Assembly (NCBI GenBank): GCA_964607765.1
Contig: CAZSNT010000018.1
Location: 25,854-89,853, forward strand
Source: CAZSNT01 sp964607765
Lineage (GTDB): Bacteria; Verrucomicrobiota; Lentisphaeria; Oligosphaerales; JABHEG01
Length of the DNA stretch: 64,000 nt
Direction: 5' to 3'
Numbering within the stretch: position 1 is the first letter of the stretch; each line of letters starts with the position of its first letter. This document shows positions 33,667 to 41,638 of the stretch, piece by piece. The notes beneath the pieces are model-generated. The model saw only the letters and a program-made list of their open reading frames with translations, did not search any database and had not been told where the DNA came from. Made by a program: the position numbers and the translations under genes.

Positions 33667-33907
33667 CGCTCCCCAACAGCGCGCAACATCCCAGCCACAC
33701 GCCCCGCTCCCCAACAGCGCGCAACATCCCAGCCACACGCCCCGCTCCCCAACAGCGCGCAACATCCCAGCCAGGAACCCCGCTCCCCAACGGGGAGCAA
33801 CATCCCAGCCCAGGGAGAATCCCTGGGGTAAACATGGCTGCCCACACACACACACGCCCCGCTCCCCAACGGGGAGCAACATCCCAGCCCAGGGAGGATC
33901 CCTGGGG
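33667..33907. repeat. REP-like palindromic repeat array (five copies)
   Basis: Five copies of a unit starting CGCTCCCCAAC and containing CAACATCCCAGCC, at 33667, 33705, 33743, 33781 and 33860. The first four are 38 bases apart. Copies 4 and 5 contain the hairpin GCTCCCC-AAC-GGGGAGC and a second hairpin CCCAGGGA-N3-TCCCTGGG (33809-33827 and 33888-33906). Copies 1-3 lack both palindromes. A (CA)n run lies near 33842-33855. Short palindromic repeats of this type are scattered in PVC genomes. Confidence 0.85.
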
Positions 33908-33909
33908 TA

Positions 33910-34368
33910 TCAGCGCATCTCATCCTCTGCATCGACCGGGCCGGCATGGACTTGCAGATCGGCGATGAACGCGCGTATGACTGCCTGGGCTTGCTGAATG
34001 CTCTCGTAGCATTGCACCTGCACATTCGGGTTACCGGAGATCATTGCGGACAATCGATGATCCCCCGCGGCGTGATGAACAGCCAGAACGGGCTTCCCCG
34101 CAGCCTCTGCAACAGCCACTTCGTAGCCCACTCCCAGGGACGGTTGCGTCACTTCCGCAACCAACGCATCGCACGCCGCAATCCAGGTCATGTCGCGCGT
34201 ATAGATCTCCTCCTCGCTCATGTCAGCTTCGCCCAGCGAGGACAGGTCGGTGTATGAGACATGCTCCGTCAGCACTTCACAGATCCCACCAAGGAAACGT
34301 ATCAACTGGCGATAGGCGTCGGCCTGCTGCCGCCCTCCCCTTATGGACCCGGCAAAGTAGATCTTCAT
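33910..34368 (-). CDS. Nucleoside 2-deoxyribosyltransferase family (DNPH1-like hydrolase)
   Basis: 152 residues. MKIYFAGSIRGGR at the start and AEVTQPSLGVGYEVAVAEA (catalytic Glu region) match the DNPH1/Rcl group, which cleaves the glycosidic bond of deoxynucleoside 5'-monophosphates and so cleans modified nucleotides from the pool. The length fits. An AGGAGG-type site precedes the ATG (GGAGGTCC). It is bounded by the repeat array at its 3' end and an RHS remnant at its 5' end. Confidence 0.87.
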   Translation of the reverse strand: MKIYFAGSIRGGRQQADAYRQLIRFLGGICEVLTEHVSYTDLSSLGEADMSEEEIYTRDMTWIAACDALVAEVTQPSLGVGYEVAVAEAAGKPVLAVHHAAGDHRLSAMISGNPNVQVQCYESIQQAQAVIRAFIADLQVHAGPVDAEDEMR

Positions 34369-34394
34369 GGCGTGTCTGGACCTCCTGAAACACC

Positions 34395-34718
34395 CCGCAT
34401 TCCCAGCGTTCTGCTCAGCGCAGGATGGCCGCCATTACTCGCCCGGCTTCCAGATCGTGGCGTGCAATAACGCGAGCCATAGTAGTACAACTCTCTGAGC
34501 GGTGGTATGTGTTTGGCTTTGAACGGGATATGGGGCGTCTTGGCGGAGGGGGTTGCGGTTGCGGAGTTCGCAGTCGTTTGGGAGTCGTAAACATACTTGT
34601 GGCTGGGAGAGGGTGTCGGGCAGGTGCGACGCGTGCTTGACGCTGCGGGCGGGATGCGGTTGGGCGCGTCGTATGTGTAGCGGGTGCTCATGTCGCTGTC
34701 AGCATTGTAACCGTAATC
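34395..34718 (-). pseudogene. Decayed RHS-repeat protein fragment
   Basis: On the minus strand the reading DYGYNADSDMSTRYTYDAPNR (34718 downward) is an RHS/YD repeat, HKYVYDSQ is a second, and ELYYYGSRYCTPRSGSR is the remains of the RHS core motif (YYYGARYYDPxxGR). The text between is low-complexity Thr/Pro. There is no start signal, signal peptide or toxin tip, and the frame ends shortly after the core. It is probably the relic of a larger RHS element. It is squeezed between the isochorismatase-family and DNPH1-like genes. Confidence 0.7.
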
Positions 34719-34731
34719 CGGCGGTTTCGCT

Positions 34732-35286
34732 CTACTTCACCAGGCGCGACACGTCGCGGAACAGCGGGTGCTTGGCGTTGCCCAGCCAATCGAATGCGAC
34801 GGCTTCGAGGGTGGTGACTTCCACACCGTGCGCCGTCATGAATGCGAGCGCCGTGTCGCGATCGGAGGGACGCCGGGAACAGACCGCATCGGCGAGGAGG
34901 ATGGTGCGGTAGCCGCGCTGCACGGCCTGCAGAGCCGTCTGCTGAACACAGACGTGCGTTTCCATGCCGATCAGCACCAGCGCCTCGGGCCGGATCGCTT
35001 CCACCGCAGCCGCGAAAGCCGGTGCTCCCCAGCAGGAGAAGGCCGTCTTCTCGAACACCTGCGTCTGCGAGGGGAAAGCGTCAGCCAGCTCAGGGATTGT
35101 CGCCCCGAGCCCCTTTGGGTATTGCTCCGTCACGAACACATCGACAGAGAACACGGACGCGATTCTCAGCGCCCGCGTCATTGTCTCCTGTGCCGCGGCA
35201 AACGAGTGCATGGCAGGGCACAGTCGCTCCTGCACGTCGATGACGACAAGGCTGCAGTTCTCTGCGGCTGGGAAAGCGATGGCCAT
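34732..35286 (-). CDS. Isochorismatase-family cysteine hydrolase
   Basis: 184 residues. Catalytic triad is visible: Asp in VVIDVQERL, Lys in FEKTAFSCW and Cys in GMETHVCVQQTA. The family includes nicotinamidases and the eukaryotic ISOC1 group; this protein, with TEQYPKGLGAT and EKTAFSC, is nearer the ISOC1-like hydrolases of unknown substrate. The ATG has a weak GAGG site. It stands between the RHS remnant and the TRAP lipoprotein gene on the same strand. Confidence 0.88.
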   Translation of the reverse strand: MAIAFPAAENCSLVVIDVQERLCPAMHSFAAAQETMTRALRIASVFSVDVFVTEQYPKGLGATIPELADAFPSQTQVFEKTAFSCWGAPAFAAAVEAIRPEALVLIGMETHVCVQQTALQAVQRGYRTILLADAVCSRRPSDRDTALAFMTAHGVEVTTLEAVAFDWLGNAKHPLFRDVSRLVK

Positions 35287-35349
35287 GGGCGGTAATCCTC
35301 GGTTCTCTGGGAAGGCGATGTCGATGACGCCTGTGCTGCGGGGCCTCGG

Positions 35350-36402
35350 TCACTCCGCTGCGGGCTCGGTCTCGGCCTCCGGCTTGCCGGCGCTGCGCAC
35401 CTCGCTCTGCAGCAGCTCCACGATCTCGCTGCCTATCCGGGGCGTGAACTCTTCGTAGACAGCAGCCACGCCGGCACGGAACACGTCCAGCTCTTCCGCG
35501 CTCAGAGCACAGACCGTCATTCCCTTCTGCTCAAGCTCAGCAACCAAGCGCCGGTCCTCTTCGGCAACCACGGACCGCTGGTACGCCATCGCCTCCAGGC
35601 CGCATTCCGTAATCAGCGCCCTATCCTGCTCGCTCATGGCGTTCCAGCGTCGTTGGTTGATAGTGAGGATCAGCGGATCATAGGCGTAGTTCCACAGCGT
35701 CAAGTGCTGCTGGACCTCGTAGAACTTGCTCGAGGCAATGATCGACAGTGGATTCTCCTGAGCGCTGATCGTGCCTTGCTGCAGCGCGGTGAAGACTTCG
35801 CCGAAATTCATGGTCAGCGGATTGGCACCGAACGCGGTAAACACGGCACGGAACAGGTCCGTTCCGGCGACCCGGACTTTCATGCCGCGCAGGTCATCGG
35901 GCTTGCGAACGGCACGCACGGAGTTCGTCAGTTGCCGGAACCCGTTCACGCCGTATGCGATGCCGTGTACTCCGTGCTCGTTCAGCCAGCTCAAAGCCTG
36001 GCGGCCGAAGGCTCCGTCACAGACGCGATTGGCTGTCTGGTGGTCCGGGAACAGCCACGGCAGACTGAAGGCATCGAAGCGCCGATCGAGGATGAGCGCG
36101 AGGATGATCGACGAGTGCAGTGTCATATCGATGGTGCCATCGCACAGCTGCTGCAATTCCGCTTTCTGGTTGTGCTGCGCCAACTGTGCGCCCGGGAAGA
36201 CCTGGACCTGGACGCGTCCCTGGCTCCGTTCCTGGACAAGTTCCGCGAATCGGACCGCGCCCTTGTCCCAGGCAGACCCGGGGCTGGTGATGTGACTCAG
36301 CCGCAGCATCTGTGCACGTTCCCTGCCGCAGCCGGACAGTGCAACAACAATGAGCAGCGCGCAGATGCGCCCCAACAGCCGGAAACAGTGGTTGTGCTTC
36401 AT
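35350..36402 (-). CDS. TRAP-type solute-binding lipoprotein (DctP family)
   Basis: 350 residues. Lipobox LSGC makes it a lipoprotein. The mature part has the DctP fold: LSHITSPGSAWDKGAVRFAE, VFPGAQLAQHNQKAELQQLCDGTIDM, and the conserved ligand region LRGMKVRVAGTDLFRAVFTAFGANP with GEVFTALQQGTISAQENP (Arg and Asn that bind carboxylate substrates). No DctQ or DctM membrane subunits are adjacent. It may serve a permease elsewhere or a sensor. The 3' tail is Glu/Ala-rich. Confidence 0.9.
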   Translation of the reverse strand: MKHNHCFRLLGRICALLIVVALSGCGRERAQMLRLSHITSPGSAWDKGAVRFAELVQERSQGRVQVQVFPGAQLAQHNQKAELQQLCDGTIDMTLHSSIILALILDRRFDAFSLPWLFPDHQTANRVCDGAFGRQALSWLNEHGVHGIAYGVNGFRQLTNSVRAVRKPDDLRGMKVRVAGTDLFRAVFTAFGANPLTMNFGEVFTALQQGTISAQENPLSIIASSKFYEVQQHLTLWNYAYDPLILTINQRRWNAMSEQDRALITECGLEAMAYQRSVVAEEDRRLVAELEQKGMTVCALSAEELDVFRAGVAAVYEEFTPRIGSEIVELLQSEVRSAGKPEAETEPAAE

Positions 36403-36561
36403 GTCAATCTCCGCCTTTCAGGTTCCCCGGTGGCAATAAGTTAGCGCCGAGCAGGCCATTGGCAATCCTCGTCAAGCGTCGGTACTGTAACCTAGGCACG
36501 TGAGTTGACTCGGTCGCCGCTCTGACTGCGGCGCACGCGGGACGGGGTGCGGAGGGCGAAG

Positions 36562-37380
36562 ATGATGAAGAGCAGAACCCAATTGGGGCGCACACTGGCA
36601 TGTCTGCTGGGAGTAGTCCTGGCACTGGCTGTCTGTGGTTGCTCGAAGAGCCGAATGAGCGATGAGCGGAACCCCTATTACCTGCGGGGGTTGCAGTTGC
36701 TTGAGCAGGACAAGTATGAAGATGCCGCGGCGTCTTTTGAGAAGTGTTTGAGACTGAGCCCCGGCTCGGCCAAAGCCCACCTGCAGTTGGGGATCCTGTA
36801 CGAGGACGTCTTCACTGATCTGCCTGTGGCCATCTTCCATTACCGCAGCTTCCTGAAGAAGCGTCCGGAGAGCGAGAATGCCGAGGCGGTCTCGCGCTGG
36901 CTGGCTCGCGCCGAGGCCTCGTACCTCAACGACCTGCTCGGACGGTATGCGCCGGCAACGGCAGCCAGACTCCTCTCCAGCCCTGCGACAGCTCCCCAGC
37001 CCGAGGAAGCCCCGGAGGTGGGGCCCCGGCCGCTGAGCGATCGGGAGAAGAAGCTCGCCCTCACAGTGCGGCAACTGAACGACGAGATCGCCGCGCTGCA
37101 GGAGCAGCTGCGTGCAGCTCGCTCTGAGACCGTCAGCACACCCGCTGCAGCATCGGGCACTGGGACACCTGGTCCGGAAGAAGCGGCGCCAGTGGCAGCC
37201 AAACGTACGTACGTCGTTGCCAAAGGCGACTCCCTGAGCAGCATATCGCGGAAGCTCTATGGCAGCCTCAGCCTCTGGCCGGAGCTGCAACGCGCGAACA
37301 GGGAATTGCTCGGCGACGGGACGGACTTGAAGCCGGGCATGGTGCTGAAGGTCCCGGACCTGAAGAAGCCATCCGAATAA
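36562..37380 (+). CDS. TPR and LysM lipoprotein
   Basis: 272 residues. Signal peptide with lipobox (LAVCGCS). Residues about 38-105 are TPR-like (YYLRGLQLLEQDKYEDAAASFEKCLRLSPGSAKAHLQLG), then a coiled-coil segment (KLALTVRQLNDEIAALQEQL), an Ala/Pro-rich linker, and a C-terminal LysM (YVVAKGDSLSSISRKLYGS ... GMVLKVP) that binds peptidoglycan. Likely an outer-membrane-to-wall linker. The ATG at 36562 (alternatively 36565) follows GGAGGG. It heads a run of small envelope genes up to 38271. Confidence 0.82.
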   Translation: MMKSRTQLGRTLACLLGVVLALAVCGCSKSRMSDERNPYYLRGLQLLEQDKYEDAAASFEKCLRLSPGSAKAHLQLGILYEDVFTDLPVAIFHYRSFLKKRPESENAEAVSRWLARAEASYLNDLLGRYAPATAARLLSSPATAPQPEEAPEVGPRPLSDREKKLALTVRQLNDEIAALQEQLRAARSETVSTPAAASGTGTPGPEEAAPVAAKRTYVVAKGDSLSSISRKLYGSLSLWPELQRANRELLGDGTDLKPGMVLKVPDLKKPSE

Positions 37381-37432
37381 GAAATCGTGACGCGCGTGCG
37401 CGATGTGGACGAACCGAGGGGGCCGACTGGCC

Positions 37433-38038
37433 ATGGGTGAACGTTTTCTCAACGAACGTCTTGCGGTCGCCGGACGCTTTCGACCGGGCGAGGATGGTGC
37501 CGCGGCAGCAGAGAGCAAATCCCCCGCCGCTTCTGCAGATGCTCCGAGCTCGGCCAGCCTCACTGCAGGCGCTTCCCCCCCCGTTCGGGAGCTCGTGCAG
37601 ACGGAGGAGAACGGCGTCATGCAGGCCTCGATCGAGGATGAGGCAGCCGAGCTGCAGAAGCGTCACAGTGAGGTGATGCACGAACTGCGCGACGCTCTTG
37701 CCATCCTGCAGAGCGACAGCGCCCGGGTCTCGGCTCAACTCGAGTTGTTCAAGCGGCAGAAGGACGTGCTTGCTGCATTGGAGCTCGGTGGACACGATCT
37801 TGCGCTGCTGCGTGTAGCCAAGCGTGAGATCCAGACGACTCACATTGAGCTCGTCAAATTCGAGCGTGAACGCACCGCACGCCAACAACCGGCACAGGAG
37901 TCGCTTGCACACTTGAGCTTCAGGCAACTCACGCGCGTGGGATTGGGCCTGACATGGCCGGTGATTCTGGCACTGCTGGCGGGAGCCGGCTTGATCGTCG
38001 CCACACTCATGCGACTGTTTTTTGTCACACGAGGCTGA
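37433..38038 (+). CDS. Coiled-coil protein with C-terminal membrane anchor, unknown function
   Basis: 201 residues. N-terminal basic stretch, Ala/Ser-rich linker, a helical coiled-coil region (about 70-150, ELQKRHSEVMHELRDALAIL) and one C-terminal transmembrane helix (WPVILALLAGAGLIVATLMRLFF). Tail-anchored layout. No known family recognised. The ATG at 37433 is preceded by GAGGGGG at 10 bases; an ATG 30 bases earlier lacks a ribosome site. It follows the LysM gene by 52 bases and nearly touches the next small gene. Confidence 0.65.
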   Translation: MGERFLNERLAVAGRFRPGEDGAAAAESKSPAASADAPSSASLTAGASPPVRELVQTEENGVMQASIEDEAAELQKRHSEVMHELRDALAILQSDSARVSAQLELFKRQKDVLAALELGGHDLALLRVAKREIQTTHIELVKFERERTARQQPAQESLAHLSFRQLTRVGLGLTWPVILALLAGAGLIVATLMRLFFVTRG

Positions 38039-38043
38039 CGCAG

Positions 38044-38271
38044 ATGGCACGACCACGTTCCCATGGTCGCAGGGAGACAGGCACTACGGCGGACAGGGCC
38101 GCGTTCGCCAAATACCTGGGCGCGCACAGCTACGGGAGGTTCCCCGGCAGGCGTTGCCGAGCACAGAAGTCGCCCGCAAATTGCCGCTTGCGTCTTCTGC
38201 TTCTGGCGCTGGCCGTCTTCGCGATCGGGCTGTTCGGTGTGTGGCTGGAGCTAGGTTCTCCCGTGCCTTGA
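38044..38271 (+). CDS. Small basic membrane protein, unknown function
   Basis: 75 residues: an Arg-rich N-terminal half (ARPRSHGRRETG; GRFPGRRCRAQK) and one C-terminal hydrophobic segment (LRLLLLALAVFAIGLFGVWL). It starts 5 bases after the preceding stop, and GAGG within that stop region can serve as ribosome site. Its own stop lies in the loop of the hairpin at 38258-38281. Reality is supported by spacing and composition only. Confidence 0.45.
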   Translation: MARPRSHGRRETGTTADRAAFAKYLGAHSYGRFPGRRCRAQKSPANCRLRLLLLALAVFAIGLFGVWLELGSPVP

Positions 38272-38281
38272 CGCACGGGAG
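38258..38281. terminator. Hairpin between convergent small genes
   Basis: CTCCCGTGC (38258-38266) pairs perfectly with GCACGGGAG (38273-38281), loop of 6 bases. It lies at the 3' ends of two convergent genes and could end transcription in both directions, though no T-run follows. Confidence 0.5.
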
Positions 38282-38311
38282 TCCAGCCGGCTATGCAGCC
38301 CGGCAGCAGGC

Positions 38312-38467
38312 TCAGTCGCGCGGCTTCGTCTTCGGCAGGCCCCAGACCTTCTGGCCTTCCTTGAAACGGCCGTCTTCCTTGAGGATGTCCACCCGCTCGA
38401 AGCGCTTCAGGACGTTGCGCTTCATACCGACAGCACCACGTGTTTTCAAGCTCGGATGTACTGACAT
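38312..38467 (-). CDS. Chlamydiae/Verrucomicrobia/Planctomycetes small basic protein
   Basis: 51 residues, starting MSVHPSLK, with KRNVLKRFERVDILKE, GRFKEGQKVWGLPKTKP at the end. This matches the family model for a small basic protein found only in PVC lineages (TIGR04137 type); its function is unknown. Conserved hallmarks are the N-terminal HxSL, the VLKRFERV core and the terminal GLPKTKP. The ATG at 38467 has AGGAG upstream. The gene is shorter than most gene-finder cut-offs. It is the clearest lineage marker in the window. Confidence 0.9.
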   Translation of the reverse strand: MSVHPSLKTRGAVGMKRNVLKRFERVDILKEDGRFKEGQKVWGLPKTKPRD

Positions 38468-38576
38468 ATCACCAGTCTCCTTGGAGTACGCAATCCAGAC
38501 ACGAAAACGTGTAATATGACGCGCCTTGCCGGCATTTCAAGACGCGTGGACGAATGCATCTCAAGACCCCGTTCTC

Positions 38577-38605
38577 TTGCAAATCTCCCCCTGTAGAGCT
38601 AAATT
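38577..38605 (+). promoter_or_regulatory. Predicted sigma-70 promoter for the FHA gene
   Basis: TTGCAA (38577-38582), 17-base spacer, TAAATT (38600-38605). It would give a leader of about 120 bases with a hairpin GGTGTTC/GAACACC at 38624-38644. Prediction only. Confidence 0.4.
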
Positions 38606-38736
38606 TGGCATGGTACGGCGAGGGGTGTTCGGTTCGAGAACACCGTGCAGCAGACGCCGGCCCGCATACACTGAGGCGTTCACGCAAGGGAGGAGGATAA
38701 CGGCGTCCGAGCAGGAAGCCGTTCGGAAGAGTACAG

Positions 38737-39081
38737 ATGGCTTACATTACCTGTGACCAAGATGGGAAGAAGACCCGGATAAGCGTGGCGGATGCCGTCA
38801 CGACGATTGGCAGATCCCACGAAGCGACCATCGCGTTCCCCCACGACCGCAAAGTCAGCCGCATGCACTGCCAGATCATCTACAAAGCCGACGGCTACAT
38901 GATCGAGCACCTGAGCCATACGGCCAAGACCCGGGTCAACGGCAAACTCATCAGCGGCCTCTGGGGGCCGCTGAAGAGTGGGGACAAGATTCGAGTAGGC
39001 AAAGAGAATCTCATCTTCCACATGTCGGCTGGCAGCTCAGCATCGCTCTTCGGCAAGCTGGCATCCCTCTTCACGAAGTAG
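38737..39081 (+). CDS. FHA-domain protein
   Basis: 114 residues, almost entirely one forkhead-associated domain: GRSHEATIAF, the phospho-threonine loop VSRMHCQIIY, and TRVNGKLI with a hydrophobic strand (DKIRVGKENLIFHM). It binds phospho-Thr peptides, likely made by Ser/Thr kinases such as those at 5802 and 53051. No other domain. The ATG has GGAAGAG 6 bases upstream. A 120-base leader with a hairpin precedes it. Confidence 0.9.
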   Translation: MAYITCDQDGKKTRISVADAVTTIGRSHEATIAFPHDRKVSRMHCQIIYKADGYMIEHLSHTAKTRVNGKLISGLWGPLKSGDKIRVGKENLIFHMSAGSSASLFGKLASLFTK

Positions 39082-39203
39082 GGCTGCCCTTGTCACGGCG
39101 GCGCGGGTGTGACGACGACCACCGAGCGCGGCCCCCGTCCTCCAGCCGGCGTTGTGCTCGTGCCCCCTCGCACAGGCAGACTCCCTGACGGGCCGCAGGC
39201 GCC

Positions 39204-40052
39204 TCAGCTGTCCGCCGTTGGGTGGGAGCCGCTGCCCGCCCAGATCATGCCATTCTCGCCGCGCCAGAACTGCTCGATCACGTCCCAGGCCTGCTCAGCC
39301 GTCTCGCAGTACGTGAAGATGTCCAGGTCCTCCGGACTGACCAGGCCCCGCTCGACAAGCGCGTCCCAGTTCACCAGACCTTCCCAGAATTCCCGTCCGA
39401 ACAGGATCACGGGAATCCGCCGGATCTTGCCGGTCTGGATCAATGTCAGCGTCTCGAACAGTTCATCCATGGTCCCGAAACCGCCGGGGAAAGCGCACAT
39501 CGCCTTGGCGCGCAGCAGGAAGTGCATCTTGCGAATGCTGAAGTAGTGGAAGTTGAAGCAGAGCTCTGAGGGGATATAGGGATTGGCCTTCTGCTCAAAC
39601 GGCAGGCTGATGTTCAGACCGATGGACTTCGCTCCCACATCGCTGGCGCCGCGATTTCCCGCCTCCATGATGCCGCCACCACCCCCGGTGACCACAACGT
39701 ACTCGCAGCGTTCCTGAATCTGGCATCGGCTGCTCACGAGCTTGGCGAAATTCCTGGCCACTTCGTAGTAGCGACTGTCCGCCACCATGCGCTTGGCTAT
39801 CCTCACGTCCTGCTGACGCTGCGCGCTGTCCGGCTCGAGTTCCAGTGCGGCCTCGGCATCCGTCAGGCGCGCTGCGGCAGCTTCAGGCGCCCGTGTGCGG
39901 GCGCTGCCGAACAACACGATCGTGGAGCGGATATTGTGCTCAGACATGACCACGTCAGGCTTGAGCAGTTCGAGCTGGAGACGGACCGGCCGGCAGACGT
40001 CGCTCTTCAGGAAGTCGATGTCCTCATAGGCCTTGATCTGGCGATGAACCAT
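39204..40052 (-). CDS. LOG-family protein (putative nucleotide-ribose phosphohydrolase)
   Basis: 282 residues. The signature PGGFGTMDE (with GGGGGIMEAGNRGA earlier) is that of LOG/YgdH-type proteins, which release bases from nucleoside monophosphates (cytokinin-activating enzymes in plants; PpnN in E. coli). The N-terminal extension with IVLFGSARTRAPEA is normal for the longer bacterial subgroup. The start at 40052 has GGAG upstream; earlier in-frame starts are unlikely. No neighbour suggests its substrate. Confidence 0.88.
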   Translation of the reverse strand: MVHRQIKAYEDIDFLKSDVCRPVRLQLELLKPDVVMSEHNIRSTIVLFGSARTRAPEAAAARLTDAEAALELEPDSAQRQQDVRIAKRMVADSRYYEVARNFAKLVSSRCQIQERCEYVVVTGGGGGIMEAGNRGASDVGAKSIGLNISLPFEQKANPYIPSELCFNFHYFSIRKMHFLLRAKAMCAFPGGFGTMDELFETLTLIQTGKIRRIPVILFGREFWEGLVNWDALVERGLVSPEDLDIFTYCETAEQAWDVIEQFWRGENGMIWAGSGSHPTADS

Positions 40053-40190
40053 GGGTTGCTGTCTCCGTTGGACAGAACAGGGACACGGGCAGGCATGCAA
40101 GCCGGGCACGGCGGCAGCGGAAACCAGGGCGAACGTGCGACGCCGCGGGACGGGCGGGGTATGACGGCAGCGGGCGGCGTACGGCAGCCC

Positions 40191-41264
40191 TCACTGCTCC
40201 TCGTCGAAGAACTCCCCCTCGCCCCTCTCCATCATCTCCTCCGGGCTGCCCTCGGGGCTCATCATGTCATCAGGAGGCCCATCCATCATATCGTCGTCGC
40301 CGGGGCCTTCGTCTTCGTCACCCCAGTCGTCGTCCAGTTCCGCTTCTTCCTCTTCCTTCTTCTTCCGGAGCTTCTTCAGCTTCGCCATGATGGAATTAGC
40401 CACCTTCTTCGGCATCCATTGACCATCCTGCATCACGTAGCCGTGTGCAGTGTAAACTTCCTGTTCAACCTGCGGCTTGAGCTTCACGGCCAATGACTTC
40501 TGTTTGCTCGCACACTGGTTCTCAAGCGCTTGTTTGACACTGATCCAGTTCTCCGGGTTCAAGCGATCGCGCGCGTTGCGCTTCGGGATGTATCCGCCAC
40601 GACGGAAAGTCTGGGGCAAGAGCTCCTGCCGCTGGTCCTTTGCGTAGTCCTCCTTGCGGATGTTGTACCGATTGGTCTGGGCGCGAACGAAGCGTTCGAT
40701 GTACTTCTTTGAGATCTCTTCGTCGTAGCGGGCCAATGTCGTCTCGTCCATGTCCATGCGCGGAATCCAGCGGTTCCCGACCCGGATACGCAGGCTGGTG
40801 ACGTCGCGGAGCATGCCCTGCACCGTTGTGTTCGGACCAACTCCACCCCGAATCACAAATGAGACCTTCTCGCCCTTATCAAAAACACGGTACTTTCCTT
40901 CCGCTTCCCTGCGGAACCGAGCCAGCTCGCTCTTGGGGTACTTTCTGTCGGCCACTGCGGCCACCTTCTTGTCTACCTCGGCGACCAGTTGCTCAGGCGT
41001 CTTGGCCGGATCCTTCAGGGGTATTCTGATGCCGTACTTGTTGCGGTAAGACTCAGGGATTTTCATGATGAAGTCCCGCAGCGTCACCTGCTTGCGTACT
41101 TGAGAATCGATCCGGGCCTGGATGACGGCGCCCAGCTTGTCTCGGGCCTCTTTCCACGCCTCATCATCCCCTGCCGCGACAGTGTGCGGCTGAAACGCCA
41201 GAACACACACGCACAATGCCCCGAGGAAGGCGTCCTTCATCGTCAAATCCACATGAGAGATCAT
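40191..41264 (-). CDS. Secreted protein with acidic C-terminal tail, unknown function
   Basis: 357 residues. A signal peptide (FLGALCVCVLAFQPHTVAAG) is followed by a Lys/Arg-rich helical region with strand-like stretches (KVSFVIRGGVGPNTTVQGMLRD; RIRVGNRWIPRMDMDE) and a tail of alternating Lys and then Asp/Glu/Met (DDDWGDEDEGPGDDDMM). No family recognised. The ATG at 41264 has AGGAC upstream; an internal ATG at 41240 would also leave the signal peptide. It stands alone, with 370 gene-free bases upstream. Confidence 0.7.
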   Translation of the reverse strand: MISHVDLTMKDAFLGALCVCVLAFQPHTVAAGDDEAWKEARDKLGAVIQARIDSQVRKQVTLRDFIMKIPESYRNKYGIRIPLKDPAKTPEQLVAEVDKKVAAVADRKYPKSELARFRREAEGKYRVFDKGEKVSFVIRGGVGPNTTVQGMLRDVTSLRIRVGNRWIPRMDMDETTLARYDEEISKKYIERFVRAQTNRYNIRKEDYAKDQRQELLPQTFRRGGYIPKRNARDRLNPENWISVKQALENQCASKQKSLAVKLKPQVEQEVYTAHGYVMQDGQWMPKKVANSIMAKLKKLRKKKEEEEAELDDDWGDEDEGPGDDDMMDGPPDDMMSPEGSPEEMMERGEGEFFDEEQ

Positions 41265-41638
41265 CGTCGTAGTCCTGTCACAATGGGGCACAGCGCTACT
41301 GCCGCAGCTACGGGTACTTGCAGAGAGCGGCACATGCGGCCGCACGCCGCTCTTCCCGGTGTTTGCGCCGGCCGTCAACCTGTGCGCCGACGCGTTGCGA
41401 GGTACGTTGTCTGTAAGTATACCGTTCCGTGTTGCGGTTGTCTAGGCTTACGTGGCCCGTCGACGGTCGGCACAGCCAGGGGACAAGGCGCGGCCGCGCG
41501 CGTATAGTACCAAAGATCAAACGGCGGCTGGAGTGCAGCGCACACTGCGACCCGATCACAGGGCGGCGTGGCGTGGCCTGCGGGGCGCTGAACCGAGCCG
41601 CCAAACCGACGCACAAGCCCCGCTCCGGAGGAGAGTTC
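41265..41638. other. Gene-free divergent region upstream of tlyA
   Basis: Leaders of two divergent genes. No clear promoter or repeat was picked; a GC-rich stretch (41490-41510) is notable only for GCGCGCG runs. The GGAGGAGAG ribosome site of tlyA is at 41626-41634. Confidence 0.35.

Noticed and set aside
33523..33882. 119-residue minus-strand frame rich in Gly, Cys and Trp
   Set aside because: It is the translation of the palindromic repeats (GERGVWLGCC repeated), without a ribosome site, and overlaps the hydrolase gene.
33667..33907. Possible CRISPR array (regular 38-base period)
   Set aside because: The whole unit repeats, with no unique spacers between conserved repeats, and the copies contain hairpins typical of REP elements. 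No cas genes are near.
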